Shown piece after piece: positions 8,034 through 19,303 of a stretch of 64,000 nt of DNA; position 1 is the first letter of the stretch, and every line of letters begins with the position of its first letter. The notes below the pieces were generated by a model, which worked only from the letters and a program-made list of their open reading frames with translations, was not told the DNA's origin and made no database searches. Both the position numbers and the translations under genes were made by a program. This stretch comes from Nocardioides sp. Arc9.136 (GTDB taxonomy: Bacteria; Actinomycetota; Actinomycetes; Propionibacteriales; Nocardioidaceae). The DNA lies in NCBI RefSeq assembly GCF_030506255.1, contig NZ_CP113431.1, positions 558,001-622,000 on the forward strand, in the 5' to 3' direction.

Positions 8034-9494
8034 GTGGCGCGACGTGACGCACGCCACGGGTCCCGGCGCGCGCGCCTGCTCCCGCTGGTGGCCCTCCTCG
8101 TGCTGGCCGTGGCCGCGGCCGCGGCCTGGCGCTACGACGTCCTCGACCGGTGGCTGGAGCCGGACCGGCCGGCCGACCCGGCAGCGATCGCGCCGCCCGA
8201 GGACCTCGCCCTGCCCCCGGCCGTGGAGCCGGCCGCCGTCGCCGAGCCCCTGGCCGCGCCCGGCCCGGTCGCCGCGGCGGCCGTCCGCCGCGCGATCGCC
8301 GGCGACCTGCGCGACGAGGACCTCGGGCGCCACGTCCTGGCCGCCGTCGCCCCGCTGGAGGGGGCCGGCGTGCTCGTGCGCACCGGCTCCGGCTCCCCGC
8401 TCGCGGTGCCGGCCTCCACCACGAAGGTCGTGACCTCGACCGCCGCCCTGCTCGCGATGGACCCCGACACAGTGTTCACCACCCGTGTCGTCGAGGACGG
8501 CGCCCGCGGGATCGTCCTCGTCGGCGGCGGGGACCCGTTCCTGGCCAGCGAGCCCCCCGACGCCCCCGACGCCCCCGACTCCTCCGACGGGCCGGTCTGG
8601 CCCGAGCGGGCCGACGTCACGACGCTGGCGCGGGCGACCGCCGACGCGCTGGCGGCCGAGGGCCGGACCCGGGTGCGGGTCGGGTACGACACCTCCCTGT
8701 TCAGCGGTCCGGAGGCGAGCCCGCGGTGGCGCGCGGACTACCTCCCCGACGGGGTCGTCTCGCCGATCACCGCACTGTGGGTCGACGAGGGTCGGCCGGC
8801 CGAGGGGTTCGGACGGGTCGAGGACCCGGCCCTCACCGCGGCGACGGTCTTCGCCGGCGTGCTCGCCCGGCGCGGGATCGAGGTGGTCGGGGTCCCCCGC
8901 GAGCGCGCCGCCGGCGACGGCGCCGTCGAGCTGGCCTCGGTGGGCAGCGCGCCGCTGTCCCAGGTCGTCGAGCAGGTGCTCGAGGTGAGCGACAACGAGG
9001 CCGCCGAGGTGCTGCTGCGCCACGTGGGGCTGGCCGCCGAGGGCGAGGGCTCCTTCGCCGCCGGCCGGCGTGGCGTCGTACGGCTGCTGGGGGAGGCGGG
9101 CGTCGACCTCGGCCGGAGCGTGCTGTGGGACGGCAGCGGCCTGTCCCGGCAGAACCGGATGGACCCCGCCGCCCTCCTCGACGTCCTGCGCCTGGCCGCC
9201 GCCGACGAGCACCCGCGGCTCCGCGCGGTCCTGACCGGCCTGCCGGTCGCCGGGTTCACCGGGTCGCTCAGCGACCGCTTCGACACCGGCGCCCCGGAGG
9301 GCCGGGGGCGGGTGCGGGCGAAGACCGGGACGCTGACCGGCATCACCTCGCTCGCGGGCCTCGCGGCCGACCGCGAGGGCCGGCTGATGGTCTTCGCGAT
9401 GTTCGCCGACAAGGTCCGGGTCGAGGACACGCTGGAGGCGCGCGACGCCATGGACGCCGCCGCCGCGGCGCTCGGCGCTTGCCGCTGCGGATAG
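8034..9494 (+). CDS. dacB: D-alanyl-D-alanine carboxypeptidase/endopeptidase (PBP4 class)
   Basis: Periplasmic-side penicillin-binding protein of 486 aa that trims peptidoglycan stem peptides. An N-terminal membrane anchor or signal ([18 protein letters not shown]) is followed by the three active-site motifs in order: STTK near residue 128, SDN near 319 and KTG near 430, with the long insertion between the first two that defines PBP4-type enzymes. GTG 8034 was chosen over an in-frame ATG at 8001 because GGAGGGAGGAAA directly precedes it. Its TAG stop lies within the -10 hexamer of the next gene. Confidence 0.92.
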   Translation: MARRDARHGSRRARLLPLVALLVLAVAAAAAWRYDVLDRWLEPDRPADPAAIAPPEDLALPPAVEPAAVAEPLAAPGPVAAAAVRRAIAGDLRDEDLGRHVLAAVAPLEGAGVLVRTGSGSPLAVPASTTKVVTSTAALLAMDPDTVFTTRVVEDGARGIVLVGGGDPFLASEPPDAPDAPDSSDGPVWPERADVTTLARATADALAAEGRTRVRVGYDTSLFSGPEASPRWRADYLPDGVVSPITALWVDEGRPAEGFGRVEDPALTAATVFAGVLARRGIEVVGVPRERAAGDGAVELASVGSAPLSQVVEQVLEVSDNEAAEVLLRHVGLAAEGEGSFAAGRRGVVRLLGEAGVDLGRSVLWDGSGLSRQNRMDPAALLDVLRLAAADEHPRLRAVLTGLPVAGFTGSLSDRFDTGAPEGRGRVRAKTGTLTGITSLAGLAADREGRLMVFAMFADKVRVEDTLEARDAMDAAAAALGACRCG

Positions 9495-9497
9495 TTT
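9492..9497 (+). promoter_or_regulatory. -10 hexamer TAGTTT, leaderless promoter of the DUF2342 gene
   Basis: TAGTTT begins with the dacB stop codon and ends 6 bases before ATG 9504. Confidence 0.6.
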
Positions 9498-9503
9498 CGA
9501 GCC

Positions 9504-10541
9504 ATGAGCGATCGCGTGGACGCCATGGTCGACTGGGGCCTGGCGGTCTCCCTGGGCACCCGCATCGCGGGCGAGGGCCCGGTGGTCAGCCGGGACGAGG
9601 CCGCCGCCGCCGTCGCGGAGCTGCGCGCCGACGCCGACCGCTCGACCGGCCTGGTCCGGGACTTCACCGGCCTGGTGGCCGAGGAGCGCACCGCTCCCGT
9701 GCTCGTCGTCGACCGCGCCGGCTGGGTGCAGGCCAACGCCGACGCCTTCCAGACCGTGCTCGCCCCCGTCGTCGACAAGCTGACCGAGAAGAAGCCGCCC
9801 GGCGCGATCTCCTCCGCGATCGGCTCCAAGGTGACCGGCGCCGAGGTCGGCGGCCTGCTCGGCTTCCTCGCCGGCAAGGTGCTCGGGCAGTTCGACCCGT
9901 TCCACGACCCGCACGGCCGGCTGCTCCTCGTCGCGCCGAACATCGTCCACGTCGAGCGCGAGCTCGGCGCCGACCCCACCGACTTCCGGCTCTGGGTCTG
10001 CCTGCACGAGGAGACCCACCGTGTGCAGTTCACCGCCGTGCCGTGGATGCGCGACCACCTCTTCGCCCAGGTCGAGGCGCTGGCCGCGACGATGGAGCCG
10101 ACCGCGCTGCTCGACGACGGCCTCAAGCGCGCCGTGGAGGCGTTCCGCCAGGGCCCGGGCGCGGGGAGCCTCATCGACATCGTCGGGTCGCCGGAGCAGA
10201 AGGAGATCCTCGACCGGGTCACGGCGGTCATGTCGCTGCTCGAGGGGCACGCGGACGTCGTCATGGACGGCGTCGGCCCGACCGTCATCCCCAGCGTCGC
10301 GAAGATCCGCGCGAGCTTCGACGAGCGCCGCAAGGGCGTCGGCACGCTCGACCGGATCCTGCGCCGCCTGCTCGGCCTCGACGCCAAGATGGCGCAGTAC
10401 CGCGACGGCGCCCGCTTCGTCCGCGGCGTCGTCGACAAGGTCGGGATGGGGGAGTTCAACGCGGTGTGGGAGCGCCCGGAGAACCTGCCCACCCGCGACG
10501 AGGTCGCCGACCCCGACCGGTGGGTGTCGCGGGTCCTGTGA
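9504..10541 (+). CDS. Zinc-dependent metalloprotease-like protein, DUF2342
   Basis: Cytoplasmic protein of 345 aa of the actinobacterial DUF2342 family, often annotated as zinc-dependent metalloprotease or as associated with coenzyme F420 biosynthesis. The HEETH sequence near residues 168-172 fits an HExxH zinc site, and the [13 protein letters not shown] segment about 80 residues later can supply further ligands. No signal peptide. It sits between dacB and tilS as in Mycobacterium and Streptomyces. The substrate is unknown; protease activity is inferred only from the motif. Confidence 0.85.
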   Translation: MSDRVDAMVDWGLAVSLGTRIAGEGPVVSRDEAAAAVAELRADADRSTGLVRDFTGLVAEERTAPVLVVDRAGWVQANADAFQTVLAPVVDKLTEKKPPGAISSAIGSKVTGAEVGGLLGFLAGKVLGQFDPFHDPHGRLLLVAPNIVHVERELGADPTDFRLWVCLHEETHRVQFTAVPWMRDHLFAQVEALAATMEPTALLDDGLKRAVEAFRQGPGAGSLIDIVGSPEQKEILDRVTAVMSLLEGHADVVMDGVGPTVIPSVAKIRASFDERRKGVGTLDRILRRLLGLDAKMAQYRDGARFVRGVVDKVGMGEFNAVWERPENLPTRDEVADPDRWVSRVL

Positions 10542-10548
10542 CGCGCTG

Positions 10549-11547
10549 ATGTCCCTGCACCCCTCCGTCGCGGCGGTACGCCGCGGCGTGCGCGCCGCGC
10601 TCGCCCCGCTGCCGCCCGGCGTGCCCGTCGTCGTCGCGTGCTCCGGGGGAGCCGACTCCCTCGCCCTGCTCGCCGCCACCGTGTTCGAGGGGCACAAGGC
10701 CGGGCTGCGCGTCGTCGGCGCGGTCGTCGACCACGGCCTGCAGGAGGGCTCCGCGGAGCACACAGCCCGGGTCGTCGCCCAGATGGGCGACCTCGGCGCC
10801 GACGAGACGCTCTCCGCGCGGGTGCAGGTCGACCCGGCCGGGCTCGGGGTCGAGGCCGCGGCGCGGCGGGCCCGGTACGCCGTGCTCGAGCAGGTCGCGG
10901 CCCACTTCGCCACCGCCGAGGGGCCGGCCACCGTGCTGCTCGGCCACACCCGCGACGACCAGGCCGAGACGGTCCTGCTCGGGCTGGCCCGCGGGTCCGG
11001 CGGGCGCTCGCTCGCCGGCATGCGCCGGTCCTTCGGATCCTTCGTGCGCCCGCTCCTCGACGTGACCCGCGACGACACCGTCACCGCCTGCCAGGTCGAG
11101 GGGACCGCCTTCTGGGACGACCCGCACAACGCCGATCCCGGCTACGCCCGGGTCCGCGTGCGCCGTACCGTCCTGCCCGTCCTCGAGGACCAGCTCGGCC
11201 CCGGCGTCGCGGCGACCCTCGCGCGCACCGCCGACCAGGTCCGCCACGACGTGGACCACCTCGACGACCTCGCCGAGGCGCGCCACGCCGCGCTCGTCGC
11301 CCCGGACGGCTCGCTCGCCGTCGCCGACCTGCTCGCCGACCACCCCGCCGTCCGCCACCGCGTCCTGCGGCTCGCCGCCCTCGCCGCCGGCGCCCCGGCC
11401 TCGGAGCTGTTCCACGAGCACGTCCTCGCCGTCGACGCCCTGCTCACCGCCTGGCACGGCCAGAAGTGGGTCGACCTGCCCGGGCACCTGCGCGCGCGGC
11501 GGCTCGACGGCCGGCTCGTCCTCGGCCACGACTCCCCGCCCGGCTGA
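10549..11547 (+). CDS. tilS: tRNA(Ile)-lysidine synthetase
   Basis: PP-loop enzyme (332 aa) that adds lysine to C34 of tRNA-Ile(CAU), turning its decoding from AUG to AUA. The ATP-pyrophosphatase motif SGGADS is at residues 32-37, with the conserved [10 protein letters not shown] stretch further on. The C-terminal RNA-binding region is short, as in actinobacterial TilS. ATG 10549 is 7 bases after the upstream stop, so it is probably cotranscribed with the DUF2342 gene. It precedes hpt, the same neighbour as in most actinobacteria. Confidence 0.93.
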   Translation: MSLHPSVAAVRRGVRAALAPLPPGVPVVVACSGGADSLALLAATVFEGHKAGLRVVGAVVDHGLQEGSAEHTARVVAQMGDLGADETLSARVQVDPAGLGVEAAARRARYAVLEQVAAHFATAEGPATVLLGHTRDDQAETVLLGLARGSGGRSLAGMRRSFGSFVRPLLDVTRDDTVTACQVEGTAFWDDPHNADPGYARVRVRRTVLPVLEDQLGPGVAATLARTADQVRHDVDHLDDLAEARHAALVAPDGSLAVADLLADHPAVRHRVLRLAALAAGAPASELFHEHVLAVDALLTAWHGQKWVDLPGHLRARRLDGRLVLGHDSPPG

Positions 11548-11586
11548 CGGCCCGACCCGGCGCGGGGGAGGTCGACGGGCACGCAA

Positions 11587-11592
11587 TACGCT
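11587..11592 (+). promoter_or_regulatory. -10 hexamer TACGCT, leaderless promoter of hpt
   Basis: TACGCT ends 7 bases before ATG 11600. Confidence 0.6.
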
Positions 11593-11599
11593 TCCGGAC

Positions 11600-12151
11600 A
11601 TGGACGCTGCTGACGTGTCGGACGACCTGCTCAACGTGCTCTACACCGAGGCCGAGATCCAGGCGCGGATCAAGGAGATGGCCGCCGACGTCGAGCGCGA
11701 CTACGCCGACAAGGACCTCCTGATCGTCGGCATCCTCCGCGGGGCGGTGATGGTGATGGCGGACATGGCCCGCAGCTTCTCGCGGCACGTGGAGATGGAC
11801 TGGATGGCGGTCTCCTCCTACGGGTCGGGCACGAAGTCCAGCGGCGTGGTCCGGATCCTCAAGGACCTCGACACCGACATCTCGGGGCGCCACGTCGTGA
11901 TCGTCGACGAGATCATCGACACCGGCCTGACCCTGTCCTGGCTGACGTCCAACCTCAGCAGCCGCAACCCCGCGAGCGTCGAGATCGCGACCCTCCTGCG
12001 CAAGCCCGAGGCGCTGCAGATGCCGGTCGACGTCAAGTACGTCGGCTGGGACATCCCGAACGAGTTCGTGGTCGGCTACGGCCTCGACTACAAGGAGCGC
12101 TACCGCAACCTGCGCGACATCGGGACGCTCGCTCCGCACGTCTACTCCTGA
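11600..12151 (+). CDS. hpt: Hypoxanthine phosphoribosyltransferase
   Basis: Purine salvage enzyme (183 aa) joining hypoxanthine or guanine to PRPP. The PRPP-binding motif VVIVDEIIDTG lies near residues 96-106, and the flexible-loop SSYGSGT segment precedes it. Length and ending are typical. The start is set by the -10 hexamer 7 bases upstream. A hairpin terminator follows, so ftsH has its own promoter. Confidence 0.96.
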   Translation: MDAADVSDDLLNVLYTEAEIQARIKEMAADVERDYADKDLLIVGILRGAVMVMADMARSFSRHVEMDWMAVSSYGSGTKSSGVVRILKDLDTDISGRHVVIVDEIIDTGLTLSWLTSNLSSRNPASVEIATLLRKPEALQMPVDVKYVGWDIPNEFVVGYGLDYKERYRNLRDIGTLAPHVYS

Positions 12152-12171
12152 CCTGTTCCTGAACAGTCCCT

Positions 12172-12195
12172 GAGCAGGGCGGACCGGCCCTGCTC
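12172..12195 (+). terminator. hpt terminator hairpin
   Basis: GAGCAGGG (12172-12179) pairs with CCCTGCTC (12188-12195) over an 8-base loop. It is preceded by the palindrome CTGTTCCTGAACAG at 12153-12166, just after the stop codon. Confidence 0.65.
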
Positions 12196-12251
12196 CGCGT
12201 TGCCGCGGACCTGTACCGTCAGAGGTTCAAGTCGAGCGTCGGAAGAAGCCT

Positions 12252-14335
<2,084 letters not shown>

Positions 14336-14339
<4 letters not shown>

Positions 14340-14956
14340 CCGACCCGGTCAGCCAGGTCGAGCGTGACCCCTCCGAGGTCCCCGCGTTCGACCAGGCCCG
14401 GGCCGAGGCGGCGGTCCGCGAGCTGCTGGTCGCGATCGGGGAGGACCCCGACCGCGAGGGCCTGCTGGAGACCCCGGCCCGGGTCGCCCGGGCCTACGCC
14501 GAGGTGACCGCCGGCCTGCGGATGCGCCCGGAGGACGTCTTGTCCACCACCTTCGACATCGGTCACGAGGAGATGGTGCTGGTCCGCGACATCGAGCTGT
14601 GGTCGATGTGCGAGCACCACCTCGTGCCCTTCACCGGGGTCGCGCACGTCGGCTACATCCCGGCCGAGTCCGGCAAGATCACCGGGCTCTCCAAGCTGGC
14701 GCGGCTCGTCGACGTCTACGCCCGGCGCCCGCAGGTCCAGGAGCGGCTGACCACGCAGGTCGCCGACGCCCTGGTCTCCATCCTCGAGGCGCGAGGCGTC
14801 ATCGTGGTGATCGAGGCCGAGCACCTGTGCATGACCATGCGCGGCGTGCGCAAGGCCGGCGCCCGCACCATCACCTCCGCGGTCCGCGGCAGCTTCCTCA
14901 CCGAGCCCGCGACGCGTGCCGAGGCGATGTCGCTGATCCGCGGCGGCACCCGCTGA
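14336..14956 (+). CDS. folE: GTP cyclohydrolase I
   Basis: First enzyme of folate synthesis (206 aa), converting GTP to dihydroneopterin triphosphate. Zinc ligands are visible in SMCEHHLVP and in EHLCMTMRG, with the substrate-contacting histidines between. The four-base ATGA overlap with ftsH shows translational coupling. It heads the run folE-folP-folB-folK, the same order as in Mycobacterium tuberculosis Rv3609c-Rv3606c. Confidence 0.97.
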
Positions 14957-14967
14957 GGACGGCGGCG

Positions 14968-15873
14968 GTGGCTCCCCGGGACCGGGCGTCCGCGGCCGGC
15001 GCGCTGTTCGTGCCGCTCGGCCGACCGCGCGTGATGGGCGTCGTGAACGTGACTCCCGACTCCTTCTCCGACGGTGGCCGGTACGTCGAGCCCGAGGCGG
15101 CCGTCGCGCACGGACGCCGGCTGCTGGCCGACGGCGCCGACCTGCTCGACATCGGCGGCGAGTCGACCCGCCCGGGTGCCACCCGGCCGCTGGTCTCCGA
15201 GGAGCTCGACCGGGTCGTCCCGGTGATCCGCGAGCTCGCCCGGGACGCGGTCGTGTCGGTCGACACGATGCGCGCCGAGGTCGCCGAGGCCGCCCTCGAG
15301 GCCGGCGCCACGATCGTCAACGACGTCTCCGGCGGCCTCGCCGACCCGCGGATCCTCGAGGTCGCCGCCCACGCCGGCGCGGTGTACGTCGCGATGCACT
15401 GGCGCGCGCACAGCACCCGGATGGCCGACTTCGCGACGTACGACGGGCCCGGCGGGGTGGTCGGCACGGTCGCCGAGGAGCTCGCCGAGCGGCTCGAGGC
15501 GGTGCTGGCGGCCGGGGTCGACCCGGCCCGGGTGGTGCTCGACCCGGGGCTCGGGTTCGCCAAGCGCGGCGAGCACAACTGGGAGCTGCTGCGCGACCTC
15601 GACCCGGTGACCGCGCTCGGGCAGCCCGTGCTCGTCGGCGCGAGCCGCAAGTCCTTCCTCGGCCGGCTGCTGGCCGAGGGCGACGAGCCGCGCCCGGTGG
15701 AGCAGCGCGAGCACGCCCACACCGCGGTCGTGGCCCACCTCGCCCGGCAGGGCGTGTGGGGCGTGCGCGTCCACGACGTGCGTGCCGCGCGCGACGCGAT
15801 CGCGGTCGTCTCCGCGCTGGAGGAGCCGCGGCAGGGAGCAGGGCACCAGCCACCGCAGGAGGACACGCCATGA
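14968..15873 (+). CDS. folP: Dihydropteroate synthase
   Basis: Joins p-aminobenzoate to dihydropterin pyrophosphate; the target of sulfonamides. TIM-barrel protein of 301 aa with the signatures MGVVNVTPDSFSDGG, DIGGESTRPGA, DPGLGFAK and GASRKSFLG. GTG 14968 lies 11 bases after the folE stop, and the reading frame reaches the first strand after about 20 residues, normal for the family. The C-terminal tail (about 20 residues, Glu/Gln/Pro-rich) overlaps the folB start by four bases. Confidence 0.96.
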   Translation: MAPRDRASAAGALFVPLGRPRVMGVVNVTPDSFSDGGRYVEPEAAVAHGRRLLADGADLLDIGGESTRPGATRPLVSEELDRVVPVIRELARDAVVSVDTMRAEVAEAALEAGATIVNDVSGGLADPRILEVAAHAGAVYVAMHWRAHSTRMADFATYDGPGGVVGTVAEELAERLEAVLAAGVDPARVVLDPGLGFAKRGEHNWELLRDLDPVTALGQPVLVGASRKSFLGRLLAEGDEPRPVEQREHAHTAVVAHLARQGVWGVRVHDVRAARDAIAVVSALEEPRQGAGHQPPQEDTP

Positions 15874-16238
15874 CCGACGAGATCTCCGTCACCGGCATCG
15901 AGTGCTGGGGCCACCACGGGGTCTTCGACTTCGAGCGGAGGGACGGCCAGCCGTTCGTCGTCGACCTCGCGCTCGGCGTCGACACCGCCCCCGCGGCGGC
16001 CAGTGACGACTTGCACGACACCGTGGACTACGGAAGTCTCGTCGCGGCGGTCAAGACCGCCGTTGAGCACGATCCGGTCGACCTGATCGAGACCTTGGCC
16101 CAGCGCATCGCGGACGTCTGCCTCGGCGACGCCCGCGTGGACTGGGCGAGGGTCACGGTCCACAAGCCGGACGCACCCGTCGACGCGACGTTCGCCGATG
16201 TCGCACTCACGATCACCCGGAGGGCCGCCCGTGACTGA
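15870..16238 (+). CDS. folB: Dihydroneopterin aldolase
   Basis: Folate pathway enzyme (122 aa) that cleaves dihydroneopterin to 6-hydroxymethyl-dihydropterin and glycolaldehyde. The tunnelling-fold signatures GHHGVFDFER, VDYG and LIETLAQRIAD are present. ATG 15870 overlaps the folP stop (ATGA) and has AGGAGG 7 bases upstream, inside folP. Confidence 0.95.
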   Translation: MTDEISVTGIECWGHHGVFDFERRDGQPFVVDLALGVDTAPAAASDDLHDTVDYGSLVAAVKTAVEHDPVDLIETLAQRIADVCLGDARVDWARVTVHKPDAPVDATFADVALTITRRAARD

Positions 16239-16800
16239 GACCCCCAACCCGCACATCATCGACGCCGACACCCTCACCGGGGAGATGCGTCCGATCCGTC
16301 GTGCGGTCCTGGCCCTGGGGTCCAACCTCGGCGAGCGGATGGCGAGCCTGCAGGGAGCGGTCAACGCGATCGCCGACACCCCCGACGTCTGGGTGACGGC
16401 GGTGTCCCCGGTCTACGAGACCGAGCCGGTCGACTCGCCGCCGGACGCCAAGCCCTACCTCAACGCCGTGCTGCTCATCGACACCACGCTGGCCGCGACC
16501 CGGCTGATGGACCGCGCGCTGGCCGTCGAGGACGCCTACGAGCGCGAGCGCGGCGAGGTCCCCAACGCGCCGCGCACGCTCGACGTCGACCTGGTCGTCG
16601 TCGGCGACCGCCGCAGCGACGAGCCGAGCCTGCAGCTGCCGCACCCGCGGGCGCACCAGCGCGCGTTCGTGCTCAAGCCGTGGTTCGACCTCGAGCCCGA
16701 CGCCGAGCTCCCGGGCCACGGCCCGATCGCCGAGCTCCTCGCGAACCTCGGGACCGACGGCCTGACCCCGCGCGAGGACCTGCGGCTCGAGGTCGAGTGA
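16231..16800 (+). CDS. folK: 6-hydroxymethyl-7,8-dihydropterin pyrophosphokinase
   Basis: Transfers pyrophosphate from ATP to hydroxymethyl-dihydropterin to make the folP substrate (189 aa). Motifs: LALGSNLG, YETEPV, and the catalytic APRTLDVDLVVVGD with its two aspartates, followed by PHPRAHQRAFVL. About 30 extra residues precede the core, in keeping with the GTG at 16231 that has GGAGG upstream and overlaps folB by 8 bases. Confidence 0.95.
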   Translation: MTETPNPHIIDADTLTGEMRPIRRAVLALGSNLGERMASLQGAVNAIADTPDVWVTAVSPVYETEPVDSPPDAKPYLNAVLLIDTTLAATRLMDRALAVEDAYERERGEVPNAPRTLDVDLVVVGDRRSDEPSLQLPHPRAHQRAFVLKPWFDLEPDAELPGHGPIAELLANLGTDGLTPREDLRLEVE

Positions 16801-17294
16801 GCGACCCGCTCGGCTCGCCCGGACCGTCGGGGGAGGAGCCGGGCGGGAACCTCCGGCCCACCTCTCCCGCCGCCCTCACCGGCTGGGCCGTCGTCGGGCT
16901 CGTCGGCGGGTGGCTGGTGCACCCGGTCGCCGACCGCTGGGGCACCCCGCCGATCGTCACCTGGGCCCAGCCGCTGGCCCTCGTCCTGGTCGTGGCGATC
17001 CTGGCCGCGACCGCCTGGGTCACCTACCGGCAGGTGCACGTGCGCCGGGAGCGGCTCGACCCGCAGCAGGCGGTCAACCGGCTCGTGCTGGCACGGGCCT
17101 GCGCGTACGTCGGCGCCCTCGCCGCCGGGGGCTACCTCGGCTACGCCGTGTCCTGGCTGGGCGTGCCGGCCGAGCTCGCCGAGCAGCGCGCCTGGCGCTC
17201 CGGTGCCGCCGCGCTGGCCGGAGCCGGGGTGGCGGTGGCCGCGGTGCTCCTCGAGCGCGCGTGTCGCGTCCGGTCCGACGCCCCGGCGCCCTAA
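16797..17294 (+). CDS. DUF3180 membrane protein
   Basis: Uncharacterised membrane protein (165 aa) with four predicted helices, two near residues 28-75 and two near 100-155, after a disordered Pro/Gly-rich N-terminus. DUF3180 proteins are a fixed companion of the folate operon in actinobacteria (Rv3605c in M. tuberculosis), but no function is known. The GTGA overlap with folK implies coupled translation. Its TAA stop forms the first three bases of the next gene's -10 hexamer. Confidence 0.88.
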   Translation: MSDPLGSPGPSGEEPGGNLRPTSPAALTGWAVVGLVGGWLVHPVADRWGTPPIVTWAQPLALVLVVAILAATAWVTYRQVHVRRERLDPQQAVNRLVLARACAYVGALAAGGYLGYAVSWLGVPAELAEQRAWRSGAAALAGAGVAVAAVLLERACRVRSDAPAP

Positions 17295-17297
17295 CCT
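17292..17297 (+). promoter_or_regulatory. -10 hexamer TAACCT, leaderless promoter
   Basis: TAACCT overlaps the DUF3180 stop codon and ends 6 bases before ATG 17304. Confidence 0.6.
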
Positions 17298-17303
17298 GCT
17301 GTC

Positions 17304-17918
17304 ATGGCTTCCCCTGCGGCAACTCCGGTCACTTCCGCCTCACGCCGTCGTCAGCGCTCGACGCGGCTGACCGTCGCCGTGGCGCTCCTGGTCCTCGCCG
17401 CCGTGGTCGTCGCCGTCGCGCTCGCGACCGGCTCGTGGGGGCTCACCGCCGCGGCGGCCGTCCTGGCCGTCGTGCTGGGCGCGGCCGCCACCCGGATCAC
17501 CCACGCCGAGCTCGCGCAGTCGCGCCGGGACGCCGCCCGGGACCGCGCCGAGCAGGCCCAGGCCTACCGCCGGATGGCCGACGAGCGGGCCACCGAGCAC
17601 GCGTCGTACGTCGAGACCGTCGAGCGCCGCATCGCCGAGCGCGAGGCGACCATCGCCGACCTCGAGCAGGGCCTGACCGACGCCCAGCAGCGCGTCGCGG
17701 ACGCGACCCTCAAGCTCGGTGCCGAGGCGCGCCGGGCCGACGCCGCCGACCGCGCGCGCACCGACCTCGCCGCCGACCTCGACGCCGCGGAGGAGCGGGC
17801 CGCCGAGGCCATCGTGCGGATGGCCGAGCTCGAGCAGGAGGTCGACGTCCTGCGTGCCGAGCTCGAGGTCGTCACCGCCGCGTGGCGCACCGCCGAGGCG
17901 ACCCGCAAGCGCGCCTGA
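17304..17918 (+). CDS. Membrane-anchored coiled-coil protein of unknown function
   Basis: 204 aa. Two adjacent hydrophobic helices at about residues 23-43 and 46-64 are followed by a continuous heptad-rich, Ala/Glu/Arg-rich coiled coil (about residues 70-195) that would lie in the cytoplasm. No catalytic motif. Such proteins often scaffold or anchor, but no partner is indicated. The start is supported by the -10 hexamer 6 bases upstream. Occupies the junction between the folate operon and the accessory region. Confidence 0.75.
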   Translation: MASPAATPVTSASRRRQRSTRLTVAVALLVLAAVVVAVALATGSWGLTAAAAVLAVVLGAAATRITHAELAQSRRDAARDRAEQAQAYRRMADERATEHASYVETVERRIAEREATIADLEQGLTDAQQRVADATLKLGAEARRADAADRARTDLAADLDAAEERAAEAIVRMAELEQEVDVLRAELEVVTAAWRTAEATRKRA

Positions 17919-17969
17919 CCGACCGTCGGTCGCGCGTCACCTGCCGGTCCGGCCGGCGCCCCCGTGGGG

Positions 17970-17975
17970 CACAAT
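17970..17975 (+). promoter_or_regulatory. -10 hexamer CACAAT, probable leaderless promoter
   Basis: CACAAT ends 8 bases before GTG 17984. The first base departs from TAnnnT, but the same hexamer recurs before the genes at 43496 (minus strand) and 46842. Confidence 0.5.
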
Positions 17976-17983
17976 CGACCCTC

Positions 17984-19078
17984 GTGATCCCTGAGGAGTC
18001 CCGGTTCGAGAACGACCCTGAGGAGCTCGTGGCCGAGGCGCCCGGGCTGCCGAGCGGGTGGGAGGTGGGGACCCCGGACCCGGCGGACCGCTTCGACGTC
18101 GCGCGGCTCACGCACCTGCTGCGCGCCCACGAGCGGCACGGCCGCGGCTGGGCCGGGGCGGGGGTCGACGACGTGCTCGTCGAGGTCTCCGAGCACGGTC
18201 TGCGCACCCGGCAGAACGTCGTCGTCCGCGACCCCGAGGGCGAGATCCGGGCCTGGGGGAGCGCGCACGACCGCGCCGCGGGCCGGATGCTCTTCGTCCA
18301 CATCGTCGAGCGCGACCTGCCCGGGCCGGTGGCCGCGGCGTGCTCCGACGTGCTCTTCGAGTGGGCCGTCGGCCAGGCGAAGGTCCTCGGCGCCGCACGC
18401 GGGCTGCAGTCCCAGCAGATCGACACCGGCGCCTTCGCCGACGACGACCGGCAGCACGCCTGGCTCGCCGACGCGGGCTTCGAGCGGGTGCGCACCTGGT
18501 GGCAGATGAGCCGCCCGGTCACCCCCGACGAGGCTGGCCTGGTGCCCTCCGCGGCCCGCTGGGAGGACGAGGCGAAGGGCGTTGTCTTCCGGCGGGTCCG
18601 CCGCGCGCCCGAGGGCGGGATGCCCGACGCCGAGGACCTGCGCAAGGTCCACGACGTGCTCGAGGGCGCCTTCGTCGACCACTTCAACCACCACGAGGAG
18701 ACCTTCGAGGAGTTCGTCCACCGGCTCCGCGAGGACCCCGGCCACCGCTGGGACCACTGGTGGCTCGCCGAGCTCGTCGAGGACGGCGGCCGCACCCCGG
18801 TCGGCACCCTCGTCGGCGCCGTCTCGGAGAGCTCCGGCGGCGGGCCGGACGGCTCCTACGTCGAGTACCTCGGCGTCCTCGAGGCCGCCCGCGGCCGCGG
18901 CGTCGCCAAGGGCCTGCTCCGCACGATCATCGCCGACGCCGCCGACCGGGGGCGCGACCGCGTCGGGCTCGAGGTCGACGCCGACTCCTCCACCGGCGCC
19001 GACGGCCTCTACACCTCGATGGGCTGGGTGACGAAGTACGTCACCGAGTCCTGGCACCGCGACGTGGTCGTCGACTGA
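17984..19078 (+). CDS. Tandem GNAT-family N-acetyltransferase
   Basis: 364 aa with two GNAT-like halves. The second is the clearer, with the acetyl-CoA pyrophosphate-binding loop EAARGRGVAKGLL near residue 295 and an ending (YTSMGWVTKYVTESWHRD) typical of the fold. The N-terminal half (FADDDRQHAWLADAGFERVRTWWQM) looks like a degenerate copy. The two-domain plan is that of mycothiol synthase and relatives, but residues specific to MshD were not recognised, so the substrate is open. A frame open further upstream belongs to no gene; GTG 17984 is chosen from its -10 hexamer. Confidence 0.8.
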   Translation: MIPEESRFENDPEELVAEAPGLPSGWEVGTPDPADRFDVARLTHLLRAHERHGRGWAGAGVDDVLVEVSEHGLRTRQNVVVRDPEGEIRAWGSAHDRAAGRMLFVHIVERDLPGPVAAACSDVLFEWAVGQAKVLGAARGLQSQQIDTGAFADDDRQHAWLADAGFERVRTWWQMSRPVTPDEAGLVPSAARWEDEAKGVVFRRVRRAPEGGMPDAEDLRKVHDVLEGAFVDHFNHHEETFEEFVHRLREDPGHRWDHWWLAELVEDGGRTPVGTLVGAVSESSGGGPDGSYVEYLGVLEAARGRGVAKGLLRTIIADAADRGRDRVGLEVDADSSTGADGLYTSMGWVTKYVTESWHRDVVVD

Positions 19079-19089
19079 TCCCTCGCGTC

Positions 19090-19290
19090 CCACCGGGATC
19101 GTTCAATTGAACGATCGTGGTGGCGCCGGCCATCGCGGGCGCGGCGTCGGAATCGCTCAATTGCTGGGAACTGGCGGGATGGAATCGCTTCCACCCGTCG
19201 CAACCGCGCAATTGAACGATTGCGGTGACCCGGGGCCAGGAACGCCGCACCACCCGGATGGCGCAATTGAACGATCACGGTGGCCGAGGA
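19090..19290. repeat. Array of four CAATTG-centred palindromic repeats
   Basis: CAATTG cores lie at 19104-19109, 19158-19163, 19209-19214 and 19264-19269, spaced 54, 51 and 55 bases. Copy 1 is a perfect 20-bp palindrome (19097-19116, GATCGTTCAATTGAACGATC) inside a 34-base near-perfect one. Copies 3 and 4 share GCGCAATTGAACGAT and then CGGTG; copy 2 is the most diverged. The array fills the gap between two converging 3' ends, so it is not an ordinary promoter region. Open frames across it are repeat shadows. Confidence 0.85.
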
Positions 19291-19303
19291 CGCCCGGCAC
19301 CGC

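Noticed and set aside
7434..11129. Very long open frame on the minus strand (over 1200 codons)
   Set aside because: Only the last 164 codons (ppa) look like protein; the rest is antisense to dacB, the DUF2342 gene and tilS, an artefact of high GC.
19090..19290. Possible CRISPR array
   Set aside because: Copies are imperfect, palindromic and only four; no cas gene and no uniform spacers.
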